Source of the DNA: CAXBYZ01 sp043826085
GTDB taxonomy: Bacteria > Patescibacteriota > Microgenomatia > UBA1400 > CG1-02-47-37
DNA length: 11,535 nt
Direction: 5' to 3'
NCBI GenBank assembly: GCA_043826085.1
Contig: JBDRQW010000033.1
Coordinates: 1-11,535, forward strand
Part shown: positions 7,513-11,535 of the stretch, in pieces
Layout: each line of letters starts with the position of its first letter
Numbering within the stretch: the first letter of the stretch is position 1
The notes under the pieces: model-generated
Databases searched by the model: none
The model's input: only the letters and a program-made list of their open reading frames with translations
Told to the model about the DNA's origin: nothing
Program-made: the position numbers and the translations under genes

Positions 7513-7534
7513 ATTACCGTTCCGGAACGGTAAT
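7513..7534 (+). promoter_or_regulatory. 22-bp perfect palindrome before glyS
   Basis: ATTACCGTTCC is followed directly by its exact reverse complement GGAACGGTAAT, with no spacer. It begins 8 bp after the recO stop and is centred about 59 bp before the predicted glyS transcription start. The downstream bases (TAAATCTAAAAG) are not a U-tract, so an intrinsic terminator is unlikely. A dimeric DNA-binding protein site is the simplest reading; the centre fits an upstream activator position. Alternatively it is an RNA hairpin protecting the recO mRNA end. Confidence 0.6.
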
Positions 7535-7546
7535 TAAATCTAAAAG

Positions 7547-7575
7547 TTGAAATAGTTTATCAATACCCTTACAAT
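7547..7575 (+). promoter_or_regulatory. Sigma70-type promoter for glyS
   Basis: TTGAAA (7547-7552), a 17-bp spacer and TACAAT (7570-7575) form a near-consensus promoter. Transcription would start around 7582, at or one base before the glyS ATG at 7583, giving an essentially leaderless mRNA. No Shine-Dalgarno sequence is present before the ATG. Confidence 0.7.
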
Positions 7576-7582
7576 TAACAGC

Positions 7583-8959
7583 ATGGATACATTAAAAAAA
7601 GTTGTTGCCCTAGCTAAGCGCCGAGGCTTTATCTTCCCAGGTTCTGAAATATATGGGGGCTTGGCCAACACTTACGACTACGGACCCCTCGGAGTCGAGA
7701 TGCTTCGCAATATCAAAAACCACTGGTGGAACTACTTTGTTACTACCAGAGAAAACATCTTTGGACTAGACACTTCAATTTTAATGAGTCCCAAAGTTTG
7801 GGAATCATCCGGTCACACCGAAACCTTTACCGATACTTTAATTGAGTGTAAACAGTGCCACCAGAGAACCCGAGCCGATCATTTAATCGAAAATAAACTC
7901 TCGGCCAAAGACCGACCAGCCTCTGGCTGGAAAGTCGAAGGCCAATCTTTAGAAAACTTACAAAAACTAATCGATGACAACAAGATTAACTGTCCCAATT
8001 GTGGCCAGTTTGATTGGACCCCAATAAGAGACTTTAAACTTCTCTTTGAAACCAACATTGGTATTGTCCCCGAATCGAAATCTTTAGCTTACCTAAGAGG
8101 GGAGACAGCTCAAGGTATGTTTGTCGACTTTAAACAGGTACTAGATACCATGTCACCAAGACTACCTTTTGGCCTAGCTCAATCCGGCAAGTGTTTTAGA
8201 AACGAAATTACTCAGGGTCAAAATGTCTTTAGAACTCTAGAGTTTGAACTAGCCGAACTTGAGTACTACATCAAAAAAGAAAACTGGAAAAAAGAATTTG
8301 ATTATTGGAAACAACAAGTTGAAAACTTCGCCCTCTCTTTAGGTGTCAACAAAGACAAATTAAAGTGGCGCGCTCAAACGGCCAAGGAACTATCTCACTA
8401 CTCAACCAAAACCGAAGATCTAGAGTACAAATTTCCTTTTGGTTACAGCGAATGGTTTGCTTGTGCTTACCGCACCGACTTTGACCTTAAAAATCACATG
8501 GAAAAATCAGGAGTTGATCTTCGTTACACCGATCCAAAATCTGGTGAAAAATTTATTCCTCATGTTATTGAGCCCACCTTTGGCCTCTCTCGCACTATGC
8601 TGGTTTTATTACTCGACGCCTACACCGAGGAGAAAGACAGAATAGTCTTAAAACTTGATCCCAAAATGGCTCCCTATAAAGTTGCCGTCTCGCCCCTGTT
8701 GGGCAACAAAGAAGAGCTTACTGCTAAAGCTAGAGAAATATTTAAAACTCTAAGCCAGAAATTCTCCTGTAGATGGGATGCTCACGGTAATATTGGCAAG
8801 AGATACAGAAGGCAAGATGAAGCCGGTACCCCTTGGTGTGTTACCGTTGACTTTGACTCACTCAGAGACGACTCAGTCACCGTTAGAGACCGTGACACCA
8901 TGAAACAAACTAGAATTAAAATCGAAAAATTATCAACTTATTTTACATCACACCTCTAA
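7583..8959 (+). CDS. glyS: Glycyl-tRNA synthetase, alpha2 (single-chain) type
   Basis: 458 residues, the usual size of the compact homodimeric class II GlyRS that charges tRNA-Gly with glycine. The N-terminus RRGFIFPGSEIYGGLANTYD then YGPLGVEML is diagnostic, as is SGHTETFTD. Zinc ligands C89-x2-C92 and C137-x2-C140 are present. Class II motif 2 is FRNEI at 205-209, followed by FRTLEFELAELEYY (family FRTREFEQMELE, so the Gln-Met is replaced by Leu-Ala). Motif 3 is EPTFGLSR at 330-337. The anticodon-binding domain starts near 364 with PYKVAVSPLLG and ends with GTPWCVTVDFDSLRDDSVTV then RDRDTM. The gene is complete and has its own near-leaderless promoter. It is not the alpha2beta2 glyQ/glyS type. 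The stop codon lies within the loop of a hairpin. Confidence 0.97.
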   Translation: MDTLKKVVALAKRRGFIFPGSEIYGGLANTYDYGPLGVEMLRNIKNHWWNYFVTTRENIFGLDTSILMSPKVWESSGHTETFTDTLIECKQCHQRTRADHLIENKLSAKDRPASGWKVEGQSLENLQKLIDDNKINCPNCGQFDWTPIRDFKLLFETNIGIVPESKSLAYLRGETAQGMFVDFKQVLDTMSPRLPFGLAQSGKCFRNEITQGQNVFRTLEFELAELEYYIKKENWKKEFDYWKQQVENFALSLGVNKDKLKWRAQTAKELSHYSTKTEDLEYKFPFGYSEWFACAYRTDFDLKNHMEKSGVDLRYTDPKSGEKFIPHVIEPTFGLSRTMLVLLLDAYTEEKDRIVLKLDPKMAPYKVAVSPLLGNKEELTAKAREIFKTLSQKFSCRWDAHGNIGKRYRRQDEAGTPWCVTVDFDSLRDDSVTVRDRDTMKQTRIKIEKLSTYFTSHL

Positions 8960-8967
8960 GGTGTGAT
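8947..8967 (+). promoter_or_regulatory. Hairpin across the glyS stop codon
   Basis: ATCACACCT, a CTA loop and AGGTGTGAT make a perfect 9-bp stem containing the glyS TAA at 8957-8959. There is no U-tract, so it is not a standard terminator. Its 5' arm (ATCACACCTC) is also nearly complementary to the downstream Shine-Dalgarno GAGGTGAT, so an alternative pairing could hide that site. A switch of this kind is inference. Confidence 0.5.
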
Positions 8968-8968
8968 A

Positions 8969-8978
8969 GAGGTGATCT
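8969..8978 (+). promoter_or_regulatory. Very strong Shine-Dalgarno GAGGTGATCT
   Basis: GAGGTGATCT matches the complement of the bacterial 16S rRNA 3' tail over ten bases, and the GAGG core lies 6 nt before the ATG at 8979. It is the strongest ribosome binding site in the window and fixes the start of the following gene. Confidence 0.75.
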
Positions 8979-9776
8979 ATGAAAAAATTAAAAATCCTAA
9001 TTCCTGTTTTTATTGTTTTAGCCATACTTGGTGGCGTTATTTTCTTTAAAAACAAAAATAAAAAAGAAGAAGCTCCCAAGCAAATAGAAACTAGAAAAAT
9101 CGAACAAATTAATAAACTTGCCTTAAAAGACAGACCCTTCGTTACCCTAACTCCTCGGTCAGACGGCAAAGAAGTTACTTTAAGTGTTGATAAAGTTACC
9201 AACGCTACCACCGCCGAGTATGAACTTGAGTATCAAACCGACACTTTAATCCAAGGAGTTTTTGGTACTTTAGACTTTAACGACAAAGATATGCCTCTTT
9301 CAAAAGACCTTCTCTTTGGCTCTTGTTCCAAAGGCAAGTGTCGTTACGACGAAGGCGTCATCGGTGGCTCTTTAACCATGCGTTTTGATGGCGGAGATGA
9401 ACCCTACACTTTAAAGTCAGACTTTAATCTCCAAAACATGGTCGATAAAAAAGGTGTTTTTACCAGCAAAGATTTAAGAGCTACTCTAGATGTTGGTACT
9501 AGCTTATCATCAAGTGCCTTTGTGCTTATAGCTCACACCATGGGTTTACCCGATGAAGTAAAAGAGACTGTAATGGCTGGCCCATACGCTTTTTTATCAG
9601 CCACTTCTCCAGTCCTAAAAAATACTATCGTTACTTTTAAATCTAATCAAGATCTAACCGGAGCCAAAATTCTTTTTTGGGATGGAAACGCCTGGGAAGA
9701 ACTAGAGGTCGAACTTTCCGAAGGCCAAATCTCTGCCCCAACTACCAGTCTCGGCACTTTCGTCTTGGTAAAATAA
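8979..9776 (+). CDS. Membrane-anchored extracytoplasmic protein of unknown function
   Basis: 265 residues; I do not recognise a named family. The N-terminus is MKKLK followed by a hydrophobic helix at about 6-23 (ILIPVFIVLAILGGVIFF) and a very basic then charged stretch (KNKNKKEE). There is no lipobox cysteine and no good signal peptidase site, so it is probably a single-pass anchored protein facing outward. The rest is rich in beta-forming, Thr/Asp/Gly-containing segments, with one close cysteine pair (GSCSKGKC, about 113-120) that could form a disulfide. The C-terminus (ILFWDGNAWEELEVEL... LGTFVLVK) resembles the closing strands of beta-sandwich domains in secreted proteins. It follows glyS by 19 bp with a very strong ribosome binding site and is probably co-transcribed with it. 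Confidence 0.8.
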   Translation: MKKLKILIPVFIVLAILGGVIFFKNKNKKEEAPKQIETRKIEQINKLALKDRPFVTLTPRSDGKEVTLSVDKVTNATTAEYELEYQTDTLIQGVFGTLDFNDKDMPLSKDLLFGSCSKGKCRYDEGVIGGSLTMRFDGGDEPYTLKSDFNLQNMVDKKGVFTSKDLRATLDVGTSLSSSAFVLIAHTMGLPDEVKETVMAGPYAFLSATSPVLKNTIVTFKSNQDLTGAKILFWDGNAWEELEVELSEGQISAPTTSLGTFVLVK

Positions 9777-9783
9777 AAATCAA

Positions 9784-9812
9784 TTGAAATAATGTTCGTT
9801 TAAGTGTATATT
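9784..9812 (+). promoter_or_regulatory. Promoter of the Phd/YefM-PIN module
   Basis: TTGAAA (9784-9789), 17-bp spacer, TATATT (9807-9812). The expected start near 9819 leaves only about 5 nt before the ATG at 9824 and no room for a Shine-Dalgarno sequence. The -10 box abuts a palindromic candidate operator. Confidence 0.7.
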
Positions 9813-9829
9813 CAAATGTACATATGAAT
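9810..9829 (+). promoter_or_regulatory. Candidate operator for antitoxin autorepression
   Basis: ATTCAAATGTACATATGAAT is a 20-bp palindrome with one mismatched pair, centred on ATGTACAT. It covers the end of the -10 box, the predicted start site and the antitoxin ATG, where a bound antitoxin would block the promoter. Type II antitoxins of the Phd/YefM family are known to repress their own operons through palindromes placed like this. Confidence 0.6.
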
Positions 9830-10120
9830 CAACTAGTTAGTGCAACTTTTGCAAGAAATAATTTTAGTGACTTAATTGATCAAGTGGTTAATAAAGACAT
9901 GTCTTTTATTTTGGTTAGAAAAAGCCAACCTCAAGCAGCTATAGTGCCATATCAAGACTTGGTTGCCAAAGAAGAAAATTGGCAAAAAGAATTTAATAAA
10001 CAACTTAAAAAGACCCAACCATATTTTAATAGCTGGCTAAAACAGCAAAACATTAAGAAAAAAGACTTGACTGAAGAGAAGCTTTATGAACTCATCGACC
10101 AAGCTGCGGGTCGTACTTGA
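9824..10120 (+). CDS. Phd/YefM-family antitoxin
   Basis: 98 residues. The N-terminal MNQLVSATFARNNFSDLIDQ matches the Phd/YefM DNA-binding fold ('v-s-a-t-e-a-R-n-n-f-s-e-l-l'), followed by SFILVRKSQPQAAIVPYQDL, the two-strand segment of the family ('i-i-t-r-r-g-k-p-v-A-v-l-v-p'). Residues 50-98 are charged and helical and should wrap and neutralise the toxin. It probably dimerises on the palindrome over its own start codon. The gene ends in TGA and overlaps the PIN toxin gene by 35 bp, the usual antitoxin-then-toxin order with translational coupling. The pair probably acts as a type II toxin-antitoxin system. The start follows from the promoter spacing and the conserved N-terminus. Confidence 0.9.
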   Translation: MNQLVSATFARNNFSDLIDQVVNKDMSFILVRKSQPQAAIVPYQDLVAKEENWQKEFNKQLKKTQPYFNSWLKQQNIKKKDLTEEKLYELIDQAAGRT

Positions 10121-10493
10121 CACCAATATTTTTATCTCTGGTTTTTACTGGGGTGGAATTCCTAAAAAAATATTCAACCTGTGGCTTAAAAATAAATTCA
10201 CTCTTTATATTTCTCCGCATACTCTTGCAGAGTTAATTATTGTTCTTATTAGATTTAATTTGCCTAAGAAAGAAATAATCAACCTTAAATCTCTAATTGA
10301 AAAACACTCGAAAAAAGTTCTTCCAACAAAAAAAATTAAAGTTTGTCGTGACCCCAAAGATAATAAATTTCTAGAGGTTTGCGTAGCCTCATCAGCAGAT
10401 TATTTAGTCACAGGGGATAAAGATTTATTAACTTTAAAAGAATATAAAAATACTCAAATCGTTAATCCCAAGCAATTTCTTAAACTTCTATAA
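10086..10493 (+). CDS. PIN-domain toxin (ribonuclease)
   Basis: 135 residues, normal for the PF13470 / TIGR00305 type 'putative toxin-antitoxin system toxin component, PIN family'. Such toxins are Mg-dependent RNases that cut tRNA or other RNA when freed from the antitoxin. The acidic cluster appears intact: D12 in VVLDTNIFISG, E49 in HTLAELI, D92 in RDPKDNKFLE, and D111/D113 in GDKDLL. The ASSADYLVTGDKDLL segment is a family hallmark. It starts at an ATG 35 bp inside the antitoxin gene, preceded by a purine-rich GAAGAGAA 5 nt upstream. Nothing suggests inactivation. The bulged-hairpin repeat begins 2 bp after its stop codon. RNA target unknown. Confidence 0.92.
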   Translation: MNSSTKLRVVLDTNIFISGFYWGGIPKKIFNLWLKNKFTLYISPHTLAELIIVLIRFNLPKKEIINLKSLIEKHSKKVLPTKKIKVCRDPKDNKFLEVCVASSADYLVTGDKDLLTLKEYKNTQIVNPKQFLKLL

Positions 10494-10495
10494 TT

Positions 10496-10534
10496 CTTCA
10501 GGGACTGATCCTGAAGGCACTTTGATCTTATATT
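10496..10534 (+). repeat. Bulged-hairpin element, copy 1
   Basis: The hairpin part (10496-10516) folds as outer stem CTTCA/TGAAG, one bulged G, inner stem GGA/TCC and loop CTGA. It is followed by GGCAC and the tail TTTGATCTTATATT. A second copy in the same orientation lies at 10987-11027. The elements differ by three substitutions and a 2-nt AC insertion; two of the substitutions are compensatory (an A-T pair here, a G-C pair there), which indicates the fold is selected. It lies just after the PIN toxin stop codon. Confidence 0.7.
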
Positions 10535-10570
10535 AAAACAGCCCTAGACAGAGTTAAGCTGATAATATAG
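10532..10570 (+). pseudogene. Possible 3' remnant of a higB toxin gene
   Basis: Read in frame, 10532-10570 encodes IKTALDRVKLII and a TAG stop. It lines up codon for codon with the C-terminus of the intact HigB downstream, IKKALNRLNLTK; isoleucine, the first lysine, alanine, both leucines and arginine are kept, several through synonymous codons. Over about 32 bases I count roughly 22 identities. It sits directly before the orphan higA, exactly where a higB should end. The rest of the gene is gone, and the break coincides with the end of repeat copy 1. The match is short, so chance cannot be excluded. Confidence 0.45.
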
Positions 10571-10573
10571 CAT
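10545..10573 (+). promoter_or_regulatory. Possible promoter of the orphan higA
   Basis: TAGACA (10545-10550) and TAGCAT (10568-10573) are 17 bp apart and would start transcription near 10580, just before the ATG at 10583. The boxes are poor, but the geometry copies that of the other higA in this window (TTGACA, 17 bp, TATCAT). GATAAT at 10561-10566 is an alternative -10 box. Confidence 0.35.
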
Positions 10574-10584
10574 ATATGCTATAT
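10565..10584 (+). promoter_or_regulatory. 20-bp perfect palindrome, candidate operator of orphan higA
   Basis: ATATAGCATATATGCTATAT is a perfect palindrome whose last two bases are the A and T of the higA start codon. Its place over the predicted -10 region and the start codon fits autorepression by the encoded helix-turn-helix protein. It is AT-rich, so it would also be a melting-prone region. Confidence 0.65.
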
Positions 10585-10882
10585 GAATAAACAAAAATAT
10601 ATTGATTTCAGAGAAGATTTAAATCGTGAACTCAAAAATCCTGAATTTAAAAAAGAATATCTTAAAGCTCAACCAGAATTTGAAGTTACTCGTGCCTTAA
10701 TTGAAGCACGAATCAAAAAAGGTTTAACTCAAAAAAAATTAGCTAAGAAACTAAAAACCACTCAATCAGCCGTATCTCGATTAGAGTCTGGTCGAGCTAA
10801 CCCGACCATATCTTTCTTACAAAAATTAGCCACTGCTTTCGATTCCTATCTAGAAATCCGCTTCAAGCCCTTAGCTACTTAA
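10583..10882 (+). CDS. HigA-type XRE helix-turn-helix antitoxin, orphan
   Basis: 99 residues. A charged helical N-terminus (REDLNRELKNPEFKKEYLKA, about 10-29) precedes an XRE helix-turn-helix domain at about 37-92; the recognition helix region is TTQSAVSRLESGRANPT. The arrangement, including 'NPEFKKEY', closely follows the HigA at the right edge (DPEFKKLW), so the two are paralogous antitoxins. HigA normally lies directly after a HigB toxin, but here the upstream space holds only a repeat element and what looks like the last codons of a lost higB. It may now act as a free repressor, an anti-addiction factor against related HigB toxins, or be a relic. The ATG overlaps a perfect 20-bp palindrome, suggesting autorepression. 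No Shine-Dalgarno is visible. Confidence 0.88.
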   Translation: MNKQKYIDFREDLNRELKNPEFKKEYLKAQPEFEVTRALIEARIKKGLTQKKLAKKLKTTQSAVSRLESGRANPTISFLQKLATAFDSYLEIRFKPLAT

Positions 10883-10901
10883 ATCTGATATACTCCAGCT
10901 A

Positions 10902-10985
10902 ATGAAAAACGACCAAAAACATTTCTCAACCAGCACTATGGGAGATAAATACAAACAATTTCCCGAGCTTCTTGAGTTAATTTAA
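10902..10985 (+). CDS. Possible 27-residue small ORF, unrecognised
   Basis: The product would be MKNDQKHFSTSTMGDKYKQF followed by PELLELI. TATACT lies at 10889-10894, 7 nt before the ATG, giving the same leaderless geometry as other genes here, but I find no convincing -35 box. The stop is one base before repeat copy 2, so this may be the start of a longer gene truncated by the repeat. It may equally be chance. It is the only reading frame of note in the gap between the orphan higA and higB. Confidence 0.25.
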   Translation: MKNDQKHFSTSTMGDKYKQFPELLELI

Positions 10986-10986
10986 C

Positions 10987-11027
10987 CTTCAAGGGCTGAC
11001 CCTGAAGGCACACTTTGATCTTATATT
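10987..11027 (+). repeat. Bulged-hairpin element, copy 2
   Basis: The outer stem is CTTCA/TGAAG (extendable by one C-G pair), with a bulged A, inner stem GGG/CCC and loop CTGA, then GGCACAC and TTTGATCTTATATT. The inner closing pair is G-C where copy 1 has A-T, a compensatory change. The last two bases are the first two of the TTGACA -35 box of higB, so the element directly abuts the toxin promoter. Confidence 0.7.
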
Positions 11028-11055
11028 GACATTTGGGATTTATTCGTATTATTAT
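11026..11055 (+). promoter_or_regulatory. Promoter of higB
   Basis: A consensus TTGACA (11026-11031) is followed by TATTAT at 11050-11055 with an 18-bp spacer; another TATTAT at 11047-11052 gives 15 bp. The 18-bp option would start transcription at about 11062, exactly at the higB ATG, for a leaderless mRNA. Confidence 0.6.
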
Positions 11056-11061
11056 AAAGTA

Positions 11062-11388
11062 ATGCCCAACAAAGTGGTTTTATTGAATCGAGCCGAAAAA
11101 TTTGTTAATTCTTGTACTAAAATTCAAAAGAATAAAATTGTTAGAAATCTTTATTATTTACAAGAATTTGGGCTTACTAATTCCAATCCAAGCGTGAAAA
11201 AGTTAACTGGAACACCTTTTTGGGAAGTAAGAATATTAGGAAAAGACTCCATTCGTTTATTTTGTCTGCAATCTAGCAGATTAACAATTTCTATAATTCA
11301 TGCTTTTTATAAAAAGAAACAAAAAACTCCAATTAGAGAAATCAAAAAAGCTTTAAACCGACTTAATCTAACAAAACTTGACAAGTGA
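11062..11388 (+). CDS. higB: HigB-type toxin (Gp49-like, RelE superfamily)
   Basis: 108 residues, typical of phage-derived Gp49-like / HigB toxins (PF05973), which are ribosome-dependent mRNA endonucleases. Recognisable parts are VKKLTGTPFWEVRIL (family 'l-k-x-l-g-x-x-l-w-E-l-R'), SIRLFCL, and the hallmark HAFYKKKQKTPIREIKKALN ('l-h-x-F-x-K-K-x-x-k-T-P-x-x-E-I-x-x-A'). The usual arginine after WEVR is replaced by an ILGKDSIR spacing, but R65 is present. The ATG at 11062 is chosen over the TTG at 11026, which is part of the -35 box. The toxin precedes its antitoxin, the normal higBA order, with 27 bp between them containing the antitoxin promoter. Catalytic competence cannot be judged from sequence alone. 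Confidence 0.9.
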   Translation: MPNKVVLLNRAEKFVNSCTKIQKNKIVRNLYYLQEFGLTNSNPSVKKLTGTPFWEVRILGKDSIRLFCLQSSRLTISIIHAFYKKKQKTPIREIKKALNRLNLTKLDK

Positions 11389-11406
11389 TACCTTAAAAGG
11401 TATCAT
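11378..11406 (+). promoter_or_regulatory. Internal promoter for higA
   Basis: TTGACA (11378-11383), 17-bp spacer, TATCAT (11401-11406); the -35 box overlaps the last codons of higB. Transcription would begin near 11413, about 3 nt before the higA ATG. A separate antitoxin promoter is a known feature of higBA loci and keeps antitoxin in excess. Confidence 0.65.
11386..11405 (+). promoter_or_regulatory. Candidate HigA operator
   Basis: TGATACCTTAAAAGGTATCA has perfect 9-bp arms and a 2-bp centre. It begins at the higB TGA stop and fills the space from the -35 to the -10 box of the higA promoter, so a bound repressor would block it. The sequence differs completely from the palindrome at the orphan higA. 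No U-tract follows, so it is not a typical terminator. Confidence 0.65.
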
Positions 11407-11415
11407 AATACTTAT

Positions 11416-11535
11416 ATGAAACTTCAAACAATAACCTTAGATAATTATTTAAAAAAACAACTCAAAGACCCTGAGTTTAAAAAACTTTGGGAAGCAGGTG
11501 AGCCTCAATATCAGGCAACTAGGCAACTAATTAAA
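11416..11535 (+). CDS. higA: HigA-type XRE antitoxin, cut by window end
   Basis: The frame starts at ATG 11416 and stays open to the window end, giving 40 residues: MKLQTITLDNYLKKQLKDPE then FKKLWEAGEPQYQATRQLIK. This matches, position for position, the helical N-terminus of the orphan regulator at 10583 (LKNPEFKKEY... EVTRALIE), and the helix-turn-helix domain should follow outside the window. It lies 27 bp after the HigB toxin gene with its own promoter and palindromic operator. Assignment as the cognate antitoxin rests on this context and on the paralogue; the DNA-binding domain itself is not seen. Confidence 0.75.
   Translation, partial: MKLQTITLDNYLKKQLKDPEFKKLWEAGEPQYQATRQLIK

Noticed and set aside
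7513..7534. Intrinsic terminator after recO
   Set aside because: The palindrome lacks a U-tract on either strand and has no spacer; a protein-binding site is more likely, though an mRNA-end hairpin remains possible.
6914..7582. tRNA genes in the intergenic gaps
   Set aside because: No gap here is long enough with cloverleaf arms or a TTCGA-type T-loop; the space is taken up by repeats, the palindrome and the promoter.
7583..8959. Alternative genetic code with UGA as glycine, considered because a glycyl-tRNA synthetase is present in a CPR-like genome
   Set aside because: UGA ends the Phd/YefM antitoxin and HigB genes at their natural C-termini, and I see no in-frame UGA within conserved genes.
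10496..11027. CRISPR array
   Set aside because: There are only two copies almost 500 bp apart with a gene between them; no regular spacers and no cas genes.
10496..11027. Integron attC sites as a firm call
   Set aside because: The bulged hairpin is suggestive, but the conserved attC core boxes (GTTRRRY / RYYYAAC) are not recognisable at either end.
11386..11405. Terminator of higB
   Set aside because: No U-run follows, and it lies between the -35 and -10 boxes of the higA promoter, so it is better read as an operator.

Overview
The window looks like chromosomal DNA of a Candidate Phyla Radiation (Patescibacteria) bacterium, probably Microgenomates-like. This is inferred from the AT-rich, lysine-rich genes, the tightly overlapping all-plus-strand layout, a DUF4012 membrane protein closing a surface-polysaccharide operon, a very short RecO, an alpha2-type glycyl-tRNA synthetase and a dense toxin-antitoxin cluster. 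UGA serves as a normal stop at 10118-10120 and 11386-11388, so the code appears to be standard bacterial. No taxonomic search was possible.

Region 1 (1-6913) is a polysaccharide operon cut by the left edge. It holds three GT4 glycosyltransferases (the first lacking its N-terminus), a GDP-mannose pyrophosphorylase (ManC), a monotopic polyprenyl-phosphate sugar-1-phosphate transferase and a DUF4012 membrane protein. Adjacent genes overlap or are separated by a few bases. The likely flow is: ManC makes GDP-mannose, the sugar-phosphate transferase loads the first sugar on the lipid carrier, the GT4 enzymes extend it, and the DUF4012 protein acts at the membrane in an unknown way. No flippase, polymerase or ligase is visible.

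Region 2 (6914-9776) holds recO, glycyl-tRNA synthetase and an unrecognised membrane-anchored protein. The junctions are rich in structure: a 13-bp direct repeat with an eight-codon leader ORF that ends on the recO start codon, a 22-bp perfect palindrome before the glyS promoter, and a hairpin across the glyS stop codon just before a near-complete anti-16S ribosome binding site.

Region 3 (9777-11535) is a more AT-rich toxin-antitoxin island: a Phd/YefM-PIN pair, an orphan HigA-type regulator, and a HigB-HigA pair cut by the right edge. Each antitoxin gene has its own distinct palindrome overlapping its promoter or start codon. A 39-41 bp element folding into a bulged hairpin, with a compensatory base-pair change between copies, occurs at 10496 and 10987. 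What looks like the last codons of a degraded higB lie between the first copy and the orphan higA. Genes that start transcription units (glyS and the TA genes) have -35/-10 boxes placed so that mRNAs would be leaderless or nearly so, whereas several operon-internal genes have Shine-Dalgarno sites.
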